64,000 bases of DNA from Notolepis coatsorum (GCA_963971535.1 OZ020598.1:96657544-96721543), one strand, 5' to 3'. Positions 1-10,540 are shown, counted from the stretch's first letter. Notes: generated by a model from the sequence alone, not told the origin. A program made the numbers and translations.

Positions 1-644
1 TTTTGTTTTTGTTTTACACTAATGTAATTTGAGCTATCTTAATTGTTACAGTAGTTTCATTATGCATTGTGTGTACTGACTTTTAATAATTTTGTTTTTG
101 CAATAGTGATTGTTTTTGTATGTTTTTTTGTGTGTGGACCCCAGGAAGACTAACGGAACATAAACCAAATGCGTCCACATTTTTAAAGGATTCTATCACA
201 TTTTCATAACTATAGCACCCTGCGCCGTTTTCATTGAGGTTTCTTACAAATTAACGATGCTCTATGTTCTCCTTTATATGCCGATTATCATTAGAATCTT
301 AAATTGTACCATATGTCCCCCTTTAGACAACATATGTAATGCTACCAGCGCACTTTTGGTAAGATAATTAGTTGACCATTCGCGGTCGCTATACCGAGGT
401 CGCAGTATTAGTTTACCGCTGTTCAGAAGAATATAGACACATCCCAGTGACCTGCGACCTTTGCTAACGCTCTTGGGAAATGCAGTGTTGTAGTTTTCAA
501 CATTTTCACCTTTTAATTTTAAACCAATGCTGCCATCTACTGACAACATAAAGTGTTCCGTATACTAGCGTCGCCCCAAACCCATTCTAGAGATTCCCAC
601 TTTTTACTGGGAGTGGGGCGTGGCCGTATTTGGTCCCAGACAAT
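1..644. other. No gene recognised
   Basis: AT-rich sequence without a coding frame I can support. From about 586 it enters a segment whose ends resemble short inverted repeats (TAGAGATTCCCA near 584 and TGGGGATCCCTA near 1165), suggesting an old terminal-inverted-repeat element around the SINE-like insertion at 663-1108. No target duplication was found for that outer element. Confidence 0.4.
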
Positions 645-1126
645 AAGAGTGACTGCAATTGGGGCGGCTACGTGGCGTAGCGCTGGGCTGGCCTGTTCGA
701 GCCCAGCGCTCCACATTGCTTTCAGTTTAGCTGGTCGTTCATACTAATACACATTGGCCGTATTAGGGGGTGGGAAACTGATGGGTGGGGATCAGGCGTT
801 GTGGACAGCGACTCCTACAGGTCGGTTGGTGCGCCTGCGCAGTAGAATCAGGAAGTGTCGGGGGCAGCGTGAGCCTCCCACGCGTTACTCCTCGCCACTG
901 AGAGATCGAGCTGCGCAGGTGAAAAGATGCGACTGCTGTTACCTCAAGTACCGGAGGGGACTTGTGCTATGTATGACTTAGTCCACATTGCAGCCGGCTT
1001 GTGGGAGGCAAGAAACAGCGTTCGTGACAGGGGAGGGTTGAATTGGATGATACGAAATTGGGATGGGAGAAAATATAGAAAATGGGAGAAAAAGTGGATA
1101 AAAAAAAAAAGAGTGACTGCAATTGG
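645..1126 (+). mobile_element. SINE-like retroposon with 18-bp target duplication
   Basis: The direct repeat AAGAGTGACTGCAATTGG occurs at 645-662 and again at 1109-1126. Between them lies a 446-bp insert ending in an A-run (about 1099-1110) directly before the second repeat, as expected of target-primed retroposition. The insert opens with a tRNA-like promoter: TGGCGTAGCGCTGG near 673 resembles an A box and GTTCGAGCCC near 697 a B box. The long duplication and A tail point to mobilisation by an L1-type machinery. The family is not one I can name, and its body (720-1095) has no recognised relative here. Confidence 0.7.
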
Positions 1127-1195
1127 TCACCGTGACGTTAGCTGGTTGCTATCGCACCAGCTAATGGGGATCCCTAATAAAATAAAATAAAATCA

Positions 1196-1300
1196 AAATC
1201 TCTATCCATCTCTTGTTCCCTCCTTCCCCCTCTCTATCCACCTCTCCTTCCCTCCTCCCCCCTCTCTATCCATCTCTCCTTCGCTCCCTGTTTTTATTTT
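1196..1300. repeat. Imperfect pyrimidine-rich tandem repeat
   Basis: Three to four diverged copies of a unit containing CTCTCTATCCATCTCTCCTT, forming a C/T-rich tract. No coding value. Confidence 0.7.
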
Positions 1301-1689
1301 TATCAGCCTTCCTCCCCTCTTCCATTTGCGTTCCGCCATCCATTGAGAGTGGGGGGACGTAATTGCGCTGCTGGAATGGAATGGAATGCCCACTTCTGAT
1401 TTCCCCTTGGGTTGAACCGGTTGGAGATATGTGTTGAGGAACACAAATTATTCGCTGCTGAGTTTAAATTGGAAAGAAATGGGCGTATTATCTGCCGGAA
1501 AGGTGCATTTGTCTGGGAGGAGTGTCAGTGGGCTGCGCTGTCGAGGTGTTTTCATGGTGAGAGATGTTAATGAGTCAGATTAACTCATTGTTGAGTGTCT
1601 TATAGGATGACACACATATTACTCTGAGCCCCACTGCTTATACTCTAGGCTCTGTAACCTATACTGTACCAACTATGTTCACTATACTC

Positions 1690-2145
1690 AATGTAGACCT
1701 ATCTACTGCCTTATACTGTAATCATAACTAGTAGCCATGTACAATGATAGTGTATATACCATATCTATATTTACTATATATATATATATATATATATATT
1801 TATGTCTGTATAAATATATATTTATATTATACCTGTCTTCATATACTAGCATAATCCTGTTATATCTGTTTCTGTATTTACCTGCTTTTATTACTACCAC
1901 TGGCCAGTATGACTTACTACCATAGTGTATATATATATATATACATGTATCACTATACATGATAACACTGTACATCCATTATATTAGCATTATTAGTACT
2001 CATTTATATATATTCCAGTCACTTGTACATTATATATTGTTATTGCACTTTACGGTTACCTTTGCACTCTGTTTAGATGCCAACCTATTTTACTTGTACT
2101 GTGTAGGTAATGTGTGATGACAATACATTTGTTATTTATCAATGT
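1690..2145 (+). mobile_element. LINE 3' untranslated-like fragment
   Basis: AT-rich sequence with runs of TA dinucleotide, ending in TTGCACTTTACGG and then GTGTGATGACAATACA, the style of 3' end seen in fish L2/Rex-type LINEs. A diverged relative on the other strand may lie at 8765-9060. No coding part is present. Assignment is by resemblance only. Confidence 0.4.
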
Positions 2146-2273
2146 ACCTTTTCAAGCTGATATAAATGTTTATGATTGAAGTTCATTGTAAGGATTCCCA
2201 ATAAAGAATATAAGAAATGTGTGCAATTTTCATGAACAAGAAATATTTTTATGGACACTTTTTAAATAATTGG

Positions 2274-2375
2274 TGGCATGGTGGTGCAGTGGTTAGCACT
2301 GTGGCCTCACAGCAAGAAGGTCCTGGGTTCAATGGTTAGTACTGCTGCCTCACAGCAAGAAGGTCCTGGGTTCAG
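2274..2375 (+). repeat. tRNA-like head of a fish interspersed repeat, duplicated
   Basis: GTGGTGCAGTGGTTAGCACTG followed by a 'cctcacagcaagaaggtcctgggttca' phrase is the head of a very common fish repeat with tRNA-like promoter boxes. A second, partial copy follows immediately (about 2333-2375), a local tandem duplication of roughly 58 bp. Relatives are at 3844-4084 (minus) and 9062-10510 (interrupted). Confidence 0.65.
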
Positions 2376-2568
2376 CGTCCTTTGCGGACCTCCTGGCAGC
2401 TATAGAGGTGTGGTTTAGGTGTGACAACACAGATAATTGACTATAACTAAAATATAACAAATCGTAAACTTTTTCTCTCCCTTTGGAAATAAATAAATTC
2501 ACTGAGTGTGTACTGTGTGCTCTTTTACAGCAACACTCTGCTTCACAGCCACACAGATTCACACCTGC

Positions 2569-3722
2569 TCAGTATAACCACAGTCTGACACTGTTGACCA
2601 CTAGGAGCTGCCCAGTACAACCACAGTCTGACACTGTTGACCAATAGGAGCTGTCCAGTACAACCACAGTCTGACACTGTTGACCACTAGGAGCTGCCCA
2701 GTACAACCACAGTCTGACACTGTTGACCACTAGGAGCTGCCCAGTACAACCTCAGTCTGACACTTTTGACCACTAGGAGCTGCCCAGTACAACCACAGTC
2801 TGACACTGTTGACCACTAGGAGCTGCCCAGTACAACCACAGTCTGACACTGTTGACCACTAGGAGCTGCCCAGTACAACCACAGTCTGACACCGTTGACC
2901 ACTAGGAGCTGCCCAGTACAACCACAGTCTGACACTGTTGAACACTAGGAGCTGCCCAGTACAACCACAGTCTGACACTGTTGACCACTAGGAACTGCCC
3001 AGTACAACCACAGTCTGACACTGTTGACCACTAGGAGCTGCCCAGTACAACCACAGTCTGACACTGTTGACCACTAGGAGCTGCCCAGTACAACCACAGT
3101 CTGACACTGTGTTGACCACTAGGAGCTGCCCAGTACAACCACAGTATCACACTGTTGACCACTAGGAGCTGCCCAGTACAACCACAGTCTGACACTGTGT
3201 TGACCACTAGGAGCTGCCCAGTACAACCACAGTCTGACACTGTTGACCACTAGGAGCTGCTCAGTACAACCACAGTCTCACACTGTTGACCACTAGGAGC
3301 TGCCCAGTACAACCACAGTCTGACACTGTTGGCCACTAGGAGCTGCCCAGTACAACCACAGTCTGACACCGTTGGCCACTAGGAGCTGCCCAGTACAACC
3401 ACAGTCTGACACTGTTGGCCACTAGGAGCTGCCCAGTACAACCACAGTCTGACACCGTTGACCACTAGGAGCTGCCCAGTACAACCACAGTCTGACACCG
3501 TTGACCACTAGCAGCTGACCAGTACAACCACAGTCTGATACTGTTGACCAGTAGGAGCTGCCCAGTACAACCACAGTCTGACACTGTTGGCCAATAGGAG
3601 CTGCCCAGTACAACCACAGTCTGATACTGTTGACCACTAGGAGCTGCCCAGTACAACCACAGTCTGACACTGTTGACCACTAGGAGCTGCCCAGTACAAC
3701 CACAGTCTGACACTGTTAACCA
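2569..3722. repeat. 43-bp minisatellite, about 27 copies
   Basis: A unit of 43 bp containing CCCAGTACAACCACAGTCTG and ACACTGTTGACCACTAGGAG repeats head to tail over about 1.15 kb. At least two units carry a 2-bp insertion (ACTGTGTTGACC near 3107 and 3198). Variants at single sites (GACC/GGCC, CACT/CAAT, ACTG/ACCG) are shared among neighbours at 3320-3420, indicating recent local spread. The open frames seen on the minus strand here are repeat translations and not genes. Confidence 0.97.
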
Positions 3723-4085
3723 CTGAGCACCTCCACTGGAGAATTTGGGGGTTAGGTGCCTTGCTCAAGGGCACTTCAGTGGTTTGGTATTGCAGCATAA
3801 TGCATTTAACAAGGAAACTCTCAGTTAAGTTATACTTTAATGATTCTCTTCCACAGACAGACAGCAAGGGACCGACTCCAGGTGTAATGCCAGTACCTTG
3901 GTCAGCATCAGAGGTGCTGTATGTACCTAACATGCATGTCTTTTGGTGTTAGAGGAAAGAGGAGCACCTGGAGAAAACCCACGAGAACACAGTGAGAACA
4001 TGCAAACTTTACACAAAAAACCCTCCTTTCAGGTTCAAAACCAGCCTTTTAGTCGTGAGGCAACAGCACTGCACCACCATGCCAC
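3723..4085 (-). mobile_element. tRNA-like fish repeat, minus strand
   Basis: Read on the minus strand this starts with GGCATGGTGGTGCAGTGCTG near 4084, then a decayed B-box region and the phrase AGTTTGCATGTTCTCAC near 4005, continuing into sequence with ACATGCATGTTAGG near 3930. This order matches the head and body of the repeat interrupted at 9062-10510. The distal part near 3740-3785 carries the 'ggtgccttgctcaagggcac' phrase common in fish repeats. Non-coding. Confidence 0.6.
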
Positions 4086-4494
4086 TCACATATATAGGGC
4101 TTTTGTTTCACTCTGAAGCAGCCATTGCACTGAAACATCTATTGAATATATTAAATATATTGCAACTGAATTATAGATATTGAGAATATATTGCTGCTAT
4201 TTTTCGGGTATTATCCATTATATTATCCAATACCTTCCCAAGAGACTTCTCTTTCTCTCTAAATCTCACGTTGATGAAATGTATGTCTTGGGGAATACAG
4301 ATTTATTCAGTTGGAAAGCAATGAATTATATCTGGAACCATCTTTTGCGGCTTGCTGAGTTTATAGCAAAATGAACGAGACCTCCCTACTAGAGGTTTTC
4401 ACTATACCTATTCCATCATATAACATACATGACACACAAAGCCTACCTCCTCTGCCTGTGTAGGAAGTAATATTTATTAATATTTATTTAAATT

Positions 4495-4805
4495 ACATGT
4501 AAATCAACATCTTCAAGTCCAGGACCAGTTTAACCTATAATTGCTAATCTTACAAACAAGTGTGGGTGAATTATTAATTGAAACCTAATGGATTATTATC
4601 TTGCAAATTCATCATTATTTTTATAAATCTCACATCACATGCAGTACCTACTCTGTGGAAATATTAGTTCTGAAAGTGAGGTGAGAGATATTTTGTGTGT
4701 GTGAATTATACTTCTTTCTTCCAATAGTCCAGGACCAGTTTGGCCTACAATTGCTGATCTTACAAACTTGTGTGGGTGAATAATTAATTGAATCATAATA
4801 TATGA
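4495..4805. repeat. Two diverged direct repeats of about 80 bp
   Basis: The segment starting GTCCAGGACCAGTTTAACCT at 4516 is repeated, with changes, at 4728 (GTCCAGGACCAGTTTGGCCT). Both continue through a TTACAAAC..GTGTGGGTGAATTATTAATTGAA stretch. The copies are about 212 bp apart and in the same direction. Origin unknown. Confidence 0.75.
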
Positions 4806-5880
4806 CATTTAAATCTGTACAAAATAAATCTATAATAACCCAATTTACCATAAATTATTACCCACCTTTTAAACAGCCCTCCTTATTCATTGAGATTGAG
4901 ATTTAATGAACAAAAGTGCATGTATAACAACATATTGAGCTGATATGCACAAATGTAATAGATAAACTAAATTACCAATTAAGCAAGTGACCTCAGGAAA
5001 ACATTTAGGTATTATTATGTGTCCGGCCCCCTTGGTTCTATGGATATCCATGAGTATCCCCTTTATACATGCCCACTCTATGCTAAACTCGTACAATTTG
5101 GGGTAAGAACAATGCAGTTTTTTACATGTTACATGTGTATTTGATTATTTCTGCATAATGGGGTCCCTAAACAGTCTTGGGATTGCATAAATTGTGTATT
5201 ACTGGAAATCTGAGACTCTTGTGAATCCAATGAGACCAATTGTATTAATATGTGATAATGTTAGTCCCCATAATAACCACTTCGTTGTAGTGACTTTTTT
5301 TTCTTTTCTTTACCACACTGTATAAAATGACCTATTGTGACCTCTAGGATAACCACAGCCTCATGAAACGTTACAACCTCAAACTATCAACCTAGAGCAC
5401 TTAGAAAATGTATGGCATTACGAGGTTTGCTGACAATAAACCTGAGCAATTTCAGAGCAGAAGTGTTCATCATCCAATTGCTGAAAAATGCAATTCTTAC
5501 AGAAATGTCAAAAGTTCTTGATACCAATTAATACCATGCATTTTTCTATGGTGTTCCCGAAGTCTTGGTGTCTTAATGTGGTATTCTGTACTATTTTTAT
5601 TAATTCTCGAGTGATCAAAAATTGGTAAATGTTACACCAAATCTGTTTAACAAATGGCATCAACCTAACCATTGCTGCAACAACTTATGAGACATAATTG
5701 CGTGTGGGAATGACATCATACTATTGATTAATCATACTATTTGTAGTAACACACAGTAACACTGCAAAGCATGGATGAAATTAACTCATATGCCTCAGAA
5801 CAATGGGGTTTAATCCAGATTTTGAAGGCGCAGCAAAACATATTTTTACTTATTATATATTATATTATTATTACTTTTTT
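4806..5880. other. No feature recognised
   Basis: AT-rich sequence with no supportable coding frame, no clear terminal repeats and no microsatellite of note. Confidence 0.5.
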
Positions 5881-5883
5881 CAG

Positions 5884-6190
5884 ACAAACAACCACAAGCA
5901 ACATGAGAAGGATCCGCCCCTTCCTGACAAAAGAAGCCACTCAACTCCTTGTGCAATCAACAGTCATGTCTCTCCTACTGCAATGCACTGCTCACTGGTC
6001 TACCGACCACCGCCACCAAGCCTCTTCAACTCATCCAGAACACCAACCTACCAAAGTCAGCCCATGTCACCCCACTTCTTAGGGACCTGCACTGACTCCC
6101 CATTGCCGCACGAATCCGCTTCAAGGTTCTCAACCTGGCATATCACACAGCGAAGGGAACGGCTCCCACGAATAGGAACCTGAAGAGATT
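5884..6190 (+). pseudogene. L2-type LINE ORF2 C-terminal fragment, frameshifted
   Basis: The first frame reads RRIRPFLTKEATQLLVQSTV from about 5906, the pattern found downstream of the reverse transcriptase in L2-type LINEs. A second frame gives a TGLPPPPPSLF-like stretch, and a third gives an RDLHWLPIAARIRFKVLNLA-like stretch near 6085-6145, which is the 'LHWLP' signature of the same region. Three frames within 300 bp mean at least two frameshifts, so this is a dead fragment. Compare the other strand copy at 9704-10222. Confidence 0.7.
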
Positions 6191-6349
6191 GAACTAAAGT
6201 TAGTCCACCTTTCATAAAAATTATAGAGCATTATTAATGTGCCAAGCAAGTGCATTTCTGATGTAGTTGCTGAGCTCCAGTTTATATCCTCTTCTGTGTC
6301 AGGTCCTGGCATTAGAAAGACTGTAGACTCATAACAGGCACCCAGAAAA

Positions 6350-6662
6350 GTGGCAATTTTTTTTACATTTGTTTTACTGCATACTTTTTTTGCAAAGCTT
6401 ATCTTTATACTTTATACTTATAGCACATGCATGAGCCTGGTCTCTTTTGAAACACGACTGTATGCTTGATGACCTAGTCGTCCATTTGGAAGAGGAAGCC
6501 ATCTTTATTCGTGTGAAAGTCAAAGGCACAGTAATTGGTGTAGTAGCTGATAATTTAGGTGCCCATTCAATTGGTGGCTTTTTAGAAATCTATTCTGGGC
6601 CTCATGCCTGCAGGTTTTGTTTGGGAGAGCTCTCAGAGTTTAACCTCTTAACCCCTAATTAC
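6350..6662 (+). pseudogene. Fragment of an uncharacterised transposon-type protein
   Basis: The frame at 6447-6665 (72 aa) contains GVVADNLGAHSIGGFLEIYS followed by CRFCLGEL, a combination I associate with multi-copy, probably transposon-derived vertebrate proteins with a Cys-rich turn after a 'DNLGxHxxGGF' motif. The name of the family is not certain. The 90 bp upstream (TTTACTGCATACTTTTTTTG and GAGCCTGGTCTCTTTTGAAA) match the start of the repeat at 54670-55035, and more weakly 56045-56390. This supports membership in a dispersed element and argues against a host exon. Confidence 0.45.
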
Positions 6663-7066
6663 TAATAATAATAATAATAATAATTCATTACATTTAGCTC
6701 TTTTCTAGACACTCAAAGTGCTCCCCACAATGTAGGATGGAAATTGCCTCCTTCACCACCACTGGTAGCATCCAACATTGGGCTATGCAGGCTCAATGGC
6801 TGCCATACACACATCACACTACACAATGGCCGAACGGCTCAGGAGACAGGGATTGATAATCAGCCAATTAAGGGGAAGGGATGATTAGGTGGCCTTGATG
6901 TCAGAGACCTGATTGGGACTTCGGTTTAGCGTCTCATATGAAGGACGGCACTCACAGCTATACGGTGTCCCTATCACCGTAACAGGGGCATTGTTACTGA
7001 CTAGTCCAGAGGACAGAGTGCCCCCTGCTGGACAACAACACCACTTTCCGACAATGGCCTTGATTG
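6663..7066 (-). mobile_element. Retroposon 3' end with (TAA)n tract
   Basis: A short (TAA)n run (6663-6684) joins ATTTAGCTCTTTTCTAGACA and CTCAAAGTGCTCCCCACA, which resembles the 3' ends of fish LINEs that read '..GCACTTTGAG..TAAATG' on the minus strand. The rest (6730-7060) is a single diverged repeat of unknown family. It abuts the (TTGA)n tail of the next LINE at 7067. Confidence 0.5.
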
Positions 7067-8545
7067 ATTGATTGATTGAAAACTTTATTAACAGATTGCA
7101 GAATGGGTACAATACAGTACAGCTCAATACACACAATTGTTAAGGGGATGCAGACCAGAGAAAGACTTTCGTCTTGTTTACATCAGGGTCCCCCATTTTC
7201 AATTCATCAGGACATATATGACATACATGACATACAGATAGTCAGTACTGCTACATCTATACATTTATGACATACCAGATTTGCAAATACAGTACTGTTT
7301 GTGATACAGAAGGAGTCAAGAAAAGGGAGTATATACATTTGACGTAGAAACTGTACATTGGAGGAGGTTGGGTGGGGGGGGTTGGGTACATTGGGATATT
7401 GACAACCATACTGGGTAATTTACATTGGAGGTGGTTGGGGGGGGGGGGGGGACACACACTGTATAAACAAGCAAAACTGTACATTGAGGGGGGGGGGGGG
7501 AGGAGACACTGTACAAACAAACAAAATTGTACATTGGACTATTGACAAAACCATACTAGGTAAATGACTGTACATTGGAGGGGGTTGGGTTAGGATATTT
7601 ACAGGGGCCAGTTTTGAATTGCAGTCTCCCGTAGGTGTCCCTTGAGAGAGGTTTTGAAAGTGGGTAGTGATCCACATTCCTTTACAGCTTTGGGTAGGGC
7701 GTTCCACATTGATGTGGCATAATTGCGAAACGTGTTTAGTCCCTTATTTGAGCCGAATCTGGGTTTAACATGATTTGTGGAGCTCCCTCTGGTGTTGCGA
7801 TCGTGGTATTCACTGACCTTTGGGAAGTATTTTGACATGTACATGGGTACCTTGGTCGTGTAGTGTATCTTGTAGACCAGGCCCATTGCAAGTTGCTGTA
7901 CTCTGTCGTCTACTCTAAGCCATCCTAGGTTGTCAAAGTGGGCAGGGGTGAGGTGGGTTCTAGGAGTAAGGTCAAGCAGTAGTCTGACCAGTTTGTTTTG
8001 AGATGTTTGTAATTTTGTTTTTAGCGCTTTTGAGGTGCTTTGGTACCATGAGGTGCAAGCATAGTCGTAGTACCCCTGAATGAGTGCTCCTGCCAGAGTC
8101 TTCAGGGTATTCTTGTTTACCAGAGAGGAGATCCGGTACAAGAATCGAGTTCGTTGGTTGACTTTTTTTATTACATTGGATGCCATTTTGTCACAGGAGA
8201 GATTAGCCTCTAGGATGGAACCCAGGTAGGTAATTTCATCTTTCCTTGTGACAATATTGTCACCCACTGTAACTGAGAAGCCGTCGGTCTTGCTGAGTTT
8301 GTTATTTGAACCGAAGAGAATGGACTCTGTTTTGCCCATGTGTAATGATAGTTTGTTATCAGCGAGCCATATGCAGTTTCTGCCTAGTTCCGAGCTGAGG
8401 GTTTTTTCAACCTGTAACTTGTTCTTGTCAGAGACCAGCAGGGCTGAGTCGTCCGCAAATAGGAACAAGTTGCAGTCACAATCTGACGACATGTCATTTG
8501 CATAAATTAGGAACAGTAGCGGTCCTAGTATGCTTCCTTGTGGAA
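7067..8545 (-). mobile_element. 5'-truncated LINE (Jockey superfamily, L2/CR1/Rex1-like) with TCAA tail
   Basis: On the minus strand this reads from the reverse transcriptase core through a 3' untranslated region to a (TCAA)n tail (7067-7082). The 3' end phrase GACCCTGATGTAAACAAGAC is shared with fragments at 18280-18432, 26473-26520 and both arms at 61447-61768, so they form one family. The 3' untranslated region holds G-run minisatellite-like repeats at 7350-7600 containing ACTGTACATTGGAGG. Confidence 0.85.
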
Positions 8546-8576
8546 CAGGGGCTCGAACCGGTGATCTTCCGATCAT
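7599..8576 (-). CDS. LINE reverse transcriptase C-terminal half
   Basis: A 325-residue open frame carries the end of a reverse transcriptase. PQGSILGPLLFLIYANDM (residues about 12-29) is the conserved motif before the catalytic turn, and FADDSALL (about 40-47) is the FxDD active-site motif. The tail contains FRNYATSMWNALPKAV and FKTSLKGHLRE, the 'WNxLPxxxxxxxSLxxFKxxLKxxL' ending of L2/CR1-type ORF2 proteins. The N-terminal fingers and the endonuclease are missing. The first 11 residues come from a tRNA-like sequence fused upstream and are not LINE protein. The frame is otherwise intact, so the copy is not very old, but it cannot be autonomous. Confidence 0.85.
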   Translation of the reverse strand: MIGRSPVRAPVPQGSILGPLLFLIYANDMSSDCDCNLFLFADDSALLVSDKNKLQVEKTLSSELGRNCIWLADNKLSLHMGKTESILFGSNNKLSKTDGFSVTVGDNIVTRKDEITYLGSILEANLSCDKMASNVIKKVNQRTRFLYRISSLVNKNTLKTLAGALIQGYYDYACTSWYQSTSKALKTKLQTSQNKLVRLLLDLTPRTHLTPAHFDNLGWLRVDDRVQQLAMGLVYKIHYTTKVPMYMSKYFPKVSEYHDRNTRGSSTNHVKPRFGSNKGLNTFRNYATSMWNALPKAVKECGSLPTFKTSLKGHLRETAIQNWPL

Positions 8577-8764
8577 GAGTCCAGAGCTCTACTCATGTAG
8601 CCACACTGACACTGCCGGACATAATTCCTCCTGATGAGCAGGTCGGCACCTTGCATGGTTGCCTCTGCCGTCTGTGTGTGAATGTGTGAGTGAATGGGTA
8701 AGATGTGAGGAACAAAATTGTAAAGTAATTTGGATAAAAGCTGGTATATGCAACATTTACCATT
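8546..8764. mobile_element. tRNA-like head (minus) abutting a SINE body (plus)
   Basis: On the minus strand 8608-8546 holds an A-box-like GTGGCTACATGAGTAGAGC and a perfect B box GGTTCGAGCCC, a tRNA-derived head that runs directly into the LINE frame at 8545. On the plus strand 8622-8764 matches the body of the SINE seen at 11349-11622 and 25552-25801 (GAGCAGGTCGGCACCTTGCA, then GTGTGTGAATGTGTGAGTGA). Head and body therefore point in opposite directions. Confidence 0.65.
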
Positions 8765-9061
8765 CATACAGGACAGGTGTGTAATACAAATTTAGAATAC
8801 AGGAATATACAGTATAATAAGTGATTCAATGGAATATATATGACAACGTTACTGAGTAATGTTAATCTGATGTATGTACAGTATTATTATGTACAGTGGT
8901 GCAAGTATAAATATAATATGGTAGTAACCCATACTGGCCAGTAGTATAACTAATAATAGTTGCTCTTTATACAGATATAGACATGGGTATACAAACATGG
9001 GGGTGGGGGGTTAATAGTACACACAAGGTGTAGGTGAGGGTCTGTACCTAACTGGAATACG
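8765..9061 (-). other. AT-rich LINE-like 3' sequence
   Basis: Sequence rich in ATACAGTATAAT-type phrases and a G-run near 9000-9010. It may be the minus-strand 3' untranslated region of a LINE related to 1690-2145. No coding frame. Confidence 0.3.
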
Positions 9062-9284
9062 GTGCACGGTGGTGTAGTGGTTAACACTGTCACCTCACAA
9101 TCAATCATTCTATCAATCAAATTTATTTATATAGCACATTTAGACATGACACTTGTCAACCAAAGTGCTTCACATAGCTAAGAACAAAGAAAAGTATAGA
9201 ATAAACAGAAAAAAACAACCAACAGATAGACAAGGAAACAAAACAACATGTCAACAAGCAAGGCAAGAGTCAAAGTGAGTCAGG

Positions 9285-9703
9285 GAAGGCCAGGCGGTGT
9301 AGGTCACGACCTCTTCACCATGCTCCCCCACGGCAGGCGGCTACGGCTGCCCAAGACACTAAAGTCCCGCCACAGACTGAGTTTCTTCCCCTCAGCAGCT
9401 CGCCTGGTAAACGAGTTAGGTGTCCCCCTGCTCCCCCCCCCCCCCCCCCCCCCCCCCTCTATGGCGAGCTGCTAGGGCTGGACTTCTGGACTTGAACTTT
9501 GTGTTGCACTGTATCCATGTCCCCAACCACTGCACTTTACTGTCTTATTGTTGTCTCACTGTTCTGTCCTGTCTTGCACTTTACTTAAAATTATTTATTT
9601 ACTGTTGTATTGTTATTAATTGTGGAAAAAGTATGCACTGTAATGTCAAATCACGTTCCATTTTGTACCTGTATAAAATGGCGAATAAAGTAATCTGAAT
9701 CTG
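9285..9703 (+). mobile_element. LINE tail inserted in the L2 copy
   Basis: A short end of an ORF2-like frame (KTLKSRHRLSFFPSAARLVN, about 9339-9413) is the terminal pattern of L2/Rex-type LINEs and resembles the end of the protein at 42810-44204. It is followed by a C-run (9433-9457), a 3' untranslated region, and CGAATAAAGTAATCTGAATC as terminus at about 9703. It separates the coding and 3' parts of the surrounding minus-strand L2. The left boundary is approximate. Confidence 0.75.
9433..9457. repeat. Poly-C run
   Basis: About 25 consecutive C residues inside a LINE tail; length is likely to be unreliable in sequencing. Confidence 0.9.
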
Positions 9704-10540
9704 ATAGGTGGGTTTTGAGTTTCGTTTTAAAAGACTCGATGGAGGGGGCAGATTTAATGGACATGGACATGCTGTTCCAGAGGTCAGGGGCTGCGACCGC
9801 AAAAGCACGGCCCCCCCTAGACTTGAAATTAGACCTACGGGTGGTTAAGAGACCCTTGTCAGCCGATCTGAGGGCCCTGACGTTGGTATAGGGATGAGAT
9901 GAGGAGGTCTGCTAGGTAAGCAGGGGCCTTACCATTAAGGGCTTTGTAGACCAATAGGAGGACCTTAAAGTCTATTCTATAGCGCACCGGGAGCCAGTGG
10001 AGAGAGGCAAGTACAGGAGTGATGTGAGCTCTCTTCCGGGTACCTGTGAGCGGTCTAGCGGCAGCGTTTTGGGGTAGTTGTAGACAGGCTATGGTGGATT
10101 TATTAAGCCCCAGGTACAGGGAGTTACAGTAGTCTAAGCGTGAAGATATGAAGGCGTGAATGACTCTTTCCGGGTCTGAGGGGGAGAGAATGGCCTTGAT
10201 CCTGGCTATTGACCGGAGCTGAAAAAAAAGGTCCAGGGTTCGATTCCCACTTGGGCACCATGTTGCCGCATTGCCAGTTACCCAGGTGGGGTATCTCCCG
10301 GGCCTTTCTGTGTGGAGTTTGCATGTTCTCCCCGTGCTCGCAAGGGTTTCCCCTCTCGATAAGATAAACCCAATGGAAAAATATGTAGAACAGATCGCTA
10401 AGGCTGTCGCGTCCCCAGGTGCACTTTCATTGTCCCCGGGCGCGGCCCCACGCCACAGCCCGTGTCTGCTCCCGGCTACCCTTGGGGGGAAGGACGACGA
10501 GATGGGTCAAATGCAGAGAGGAACATTCCATTGGCGACCC

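Larger units (their letters stand above)
9098..10222 (-). pseudogene. L2 LINE 3' part, frameshifted, split by another LINE
   Basis: On the minus strand 10222-9704 encodes, with frame changes, the L2 C-terminal pattern: a stretch beginning CLQLPQNAAARPLTGT near 10085, then LHWLPVRYRIDFKVLLLVYK near 10005-9945, and WNSMSMSIKSAPSIESFKTK near 9780-9720. After the interruption the 3' end continues at 9250-9098 with GAAGCACTTTGGTTGACAAG and CTATATAAATAAATTTGATT, ending in a GATT-type tail. This is the classic L2 3' terminus. No upstream reverse transcriptase is present. Confidence 0.85.
9062..10510 (+). mobile_element. tRNA-like repeat interrupted by nested LINEs
   Basis: The head GTGCACGGTGGTGTAGTGGT..CCTCACA ends at 9097. 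The expected continuation AAGGTCCAGGGTTCGATTCC begins at about 10223, followed by GAGTTTGCATGTTCTCCCC. Joining the two sides restores the order seen at 2274 and 3844-4084, so 9098-10222 is an insertion into this repeat. The distal part (10370-10540) contains GGGTCAAATGCAGAGAGGAA, a phrase frequent in fish repeats. Confidence 0.8.

Noticed and set aside
2274..2375. True tRNA gene
   Set aside because: Promoter-like boxes exist but the sequence does not close into a cloverleaf and belongs to a dispersed repeat; the same holds for 8546-8608 and 11349-11420.
2569..3722. Regular 43-bp repeats as a CRISPR-like array
   Set aside because: Units are contiguous with no unique spacers, and the genome is eukaryotic; this is a minisatellite.
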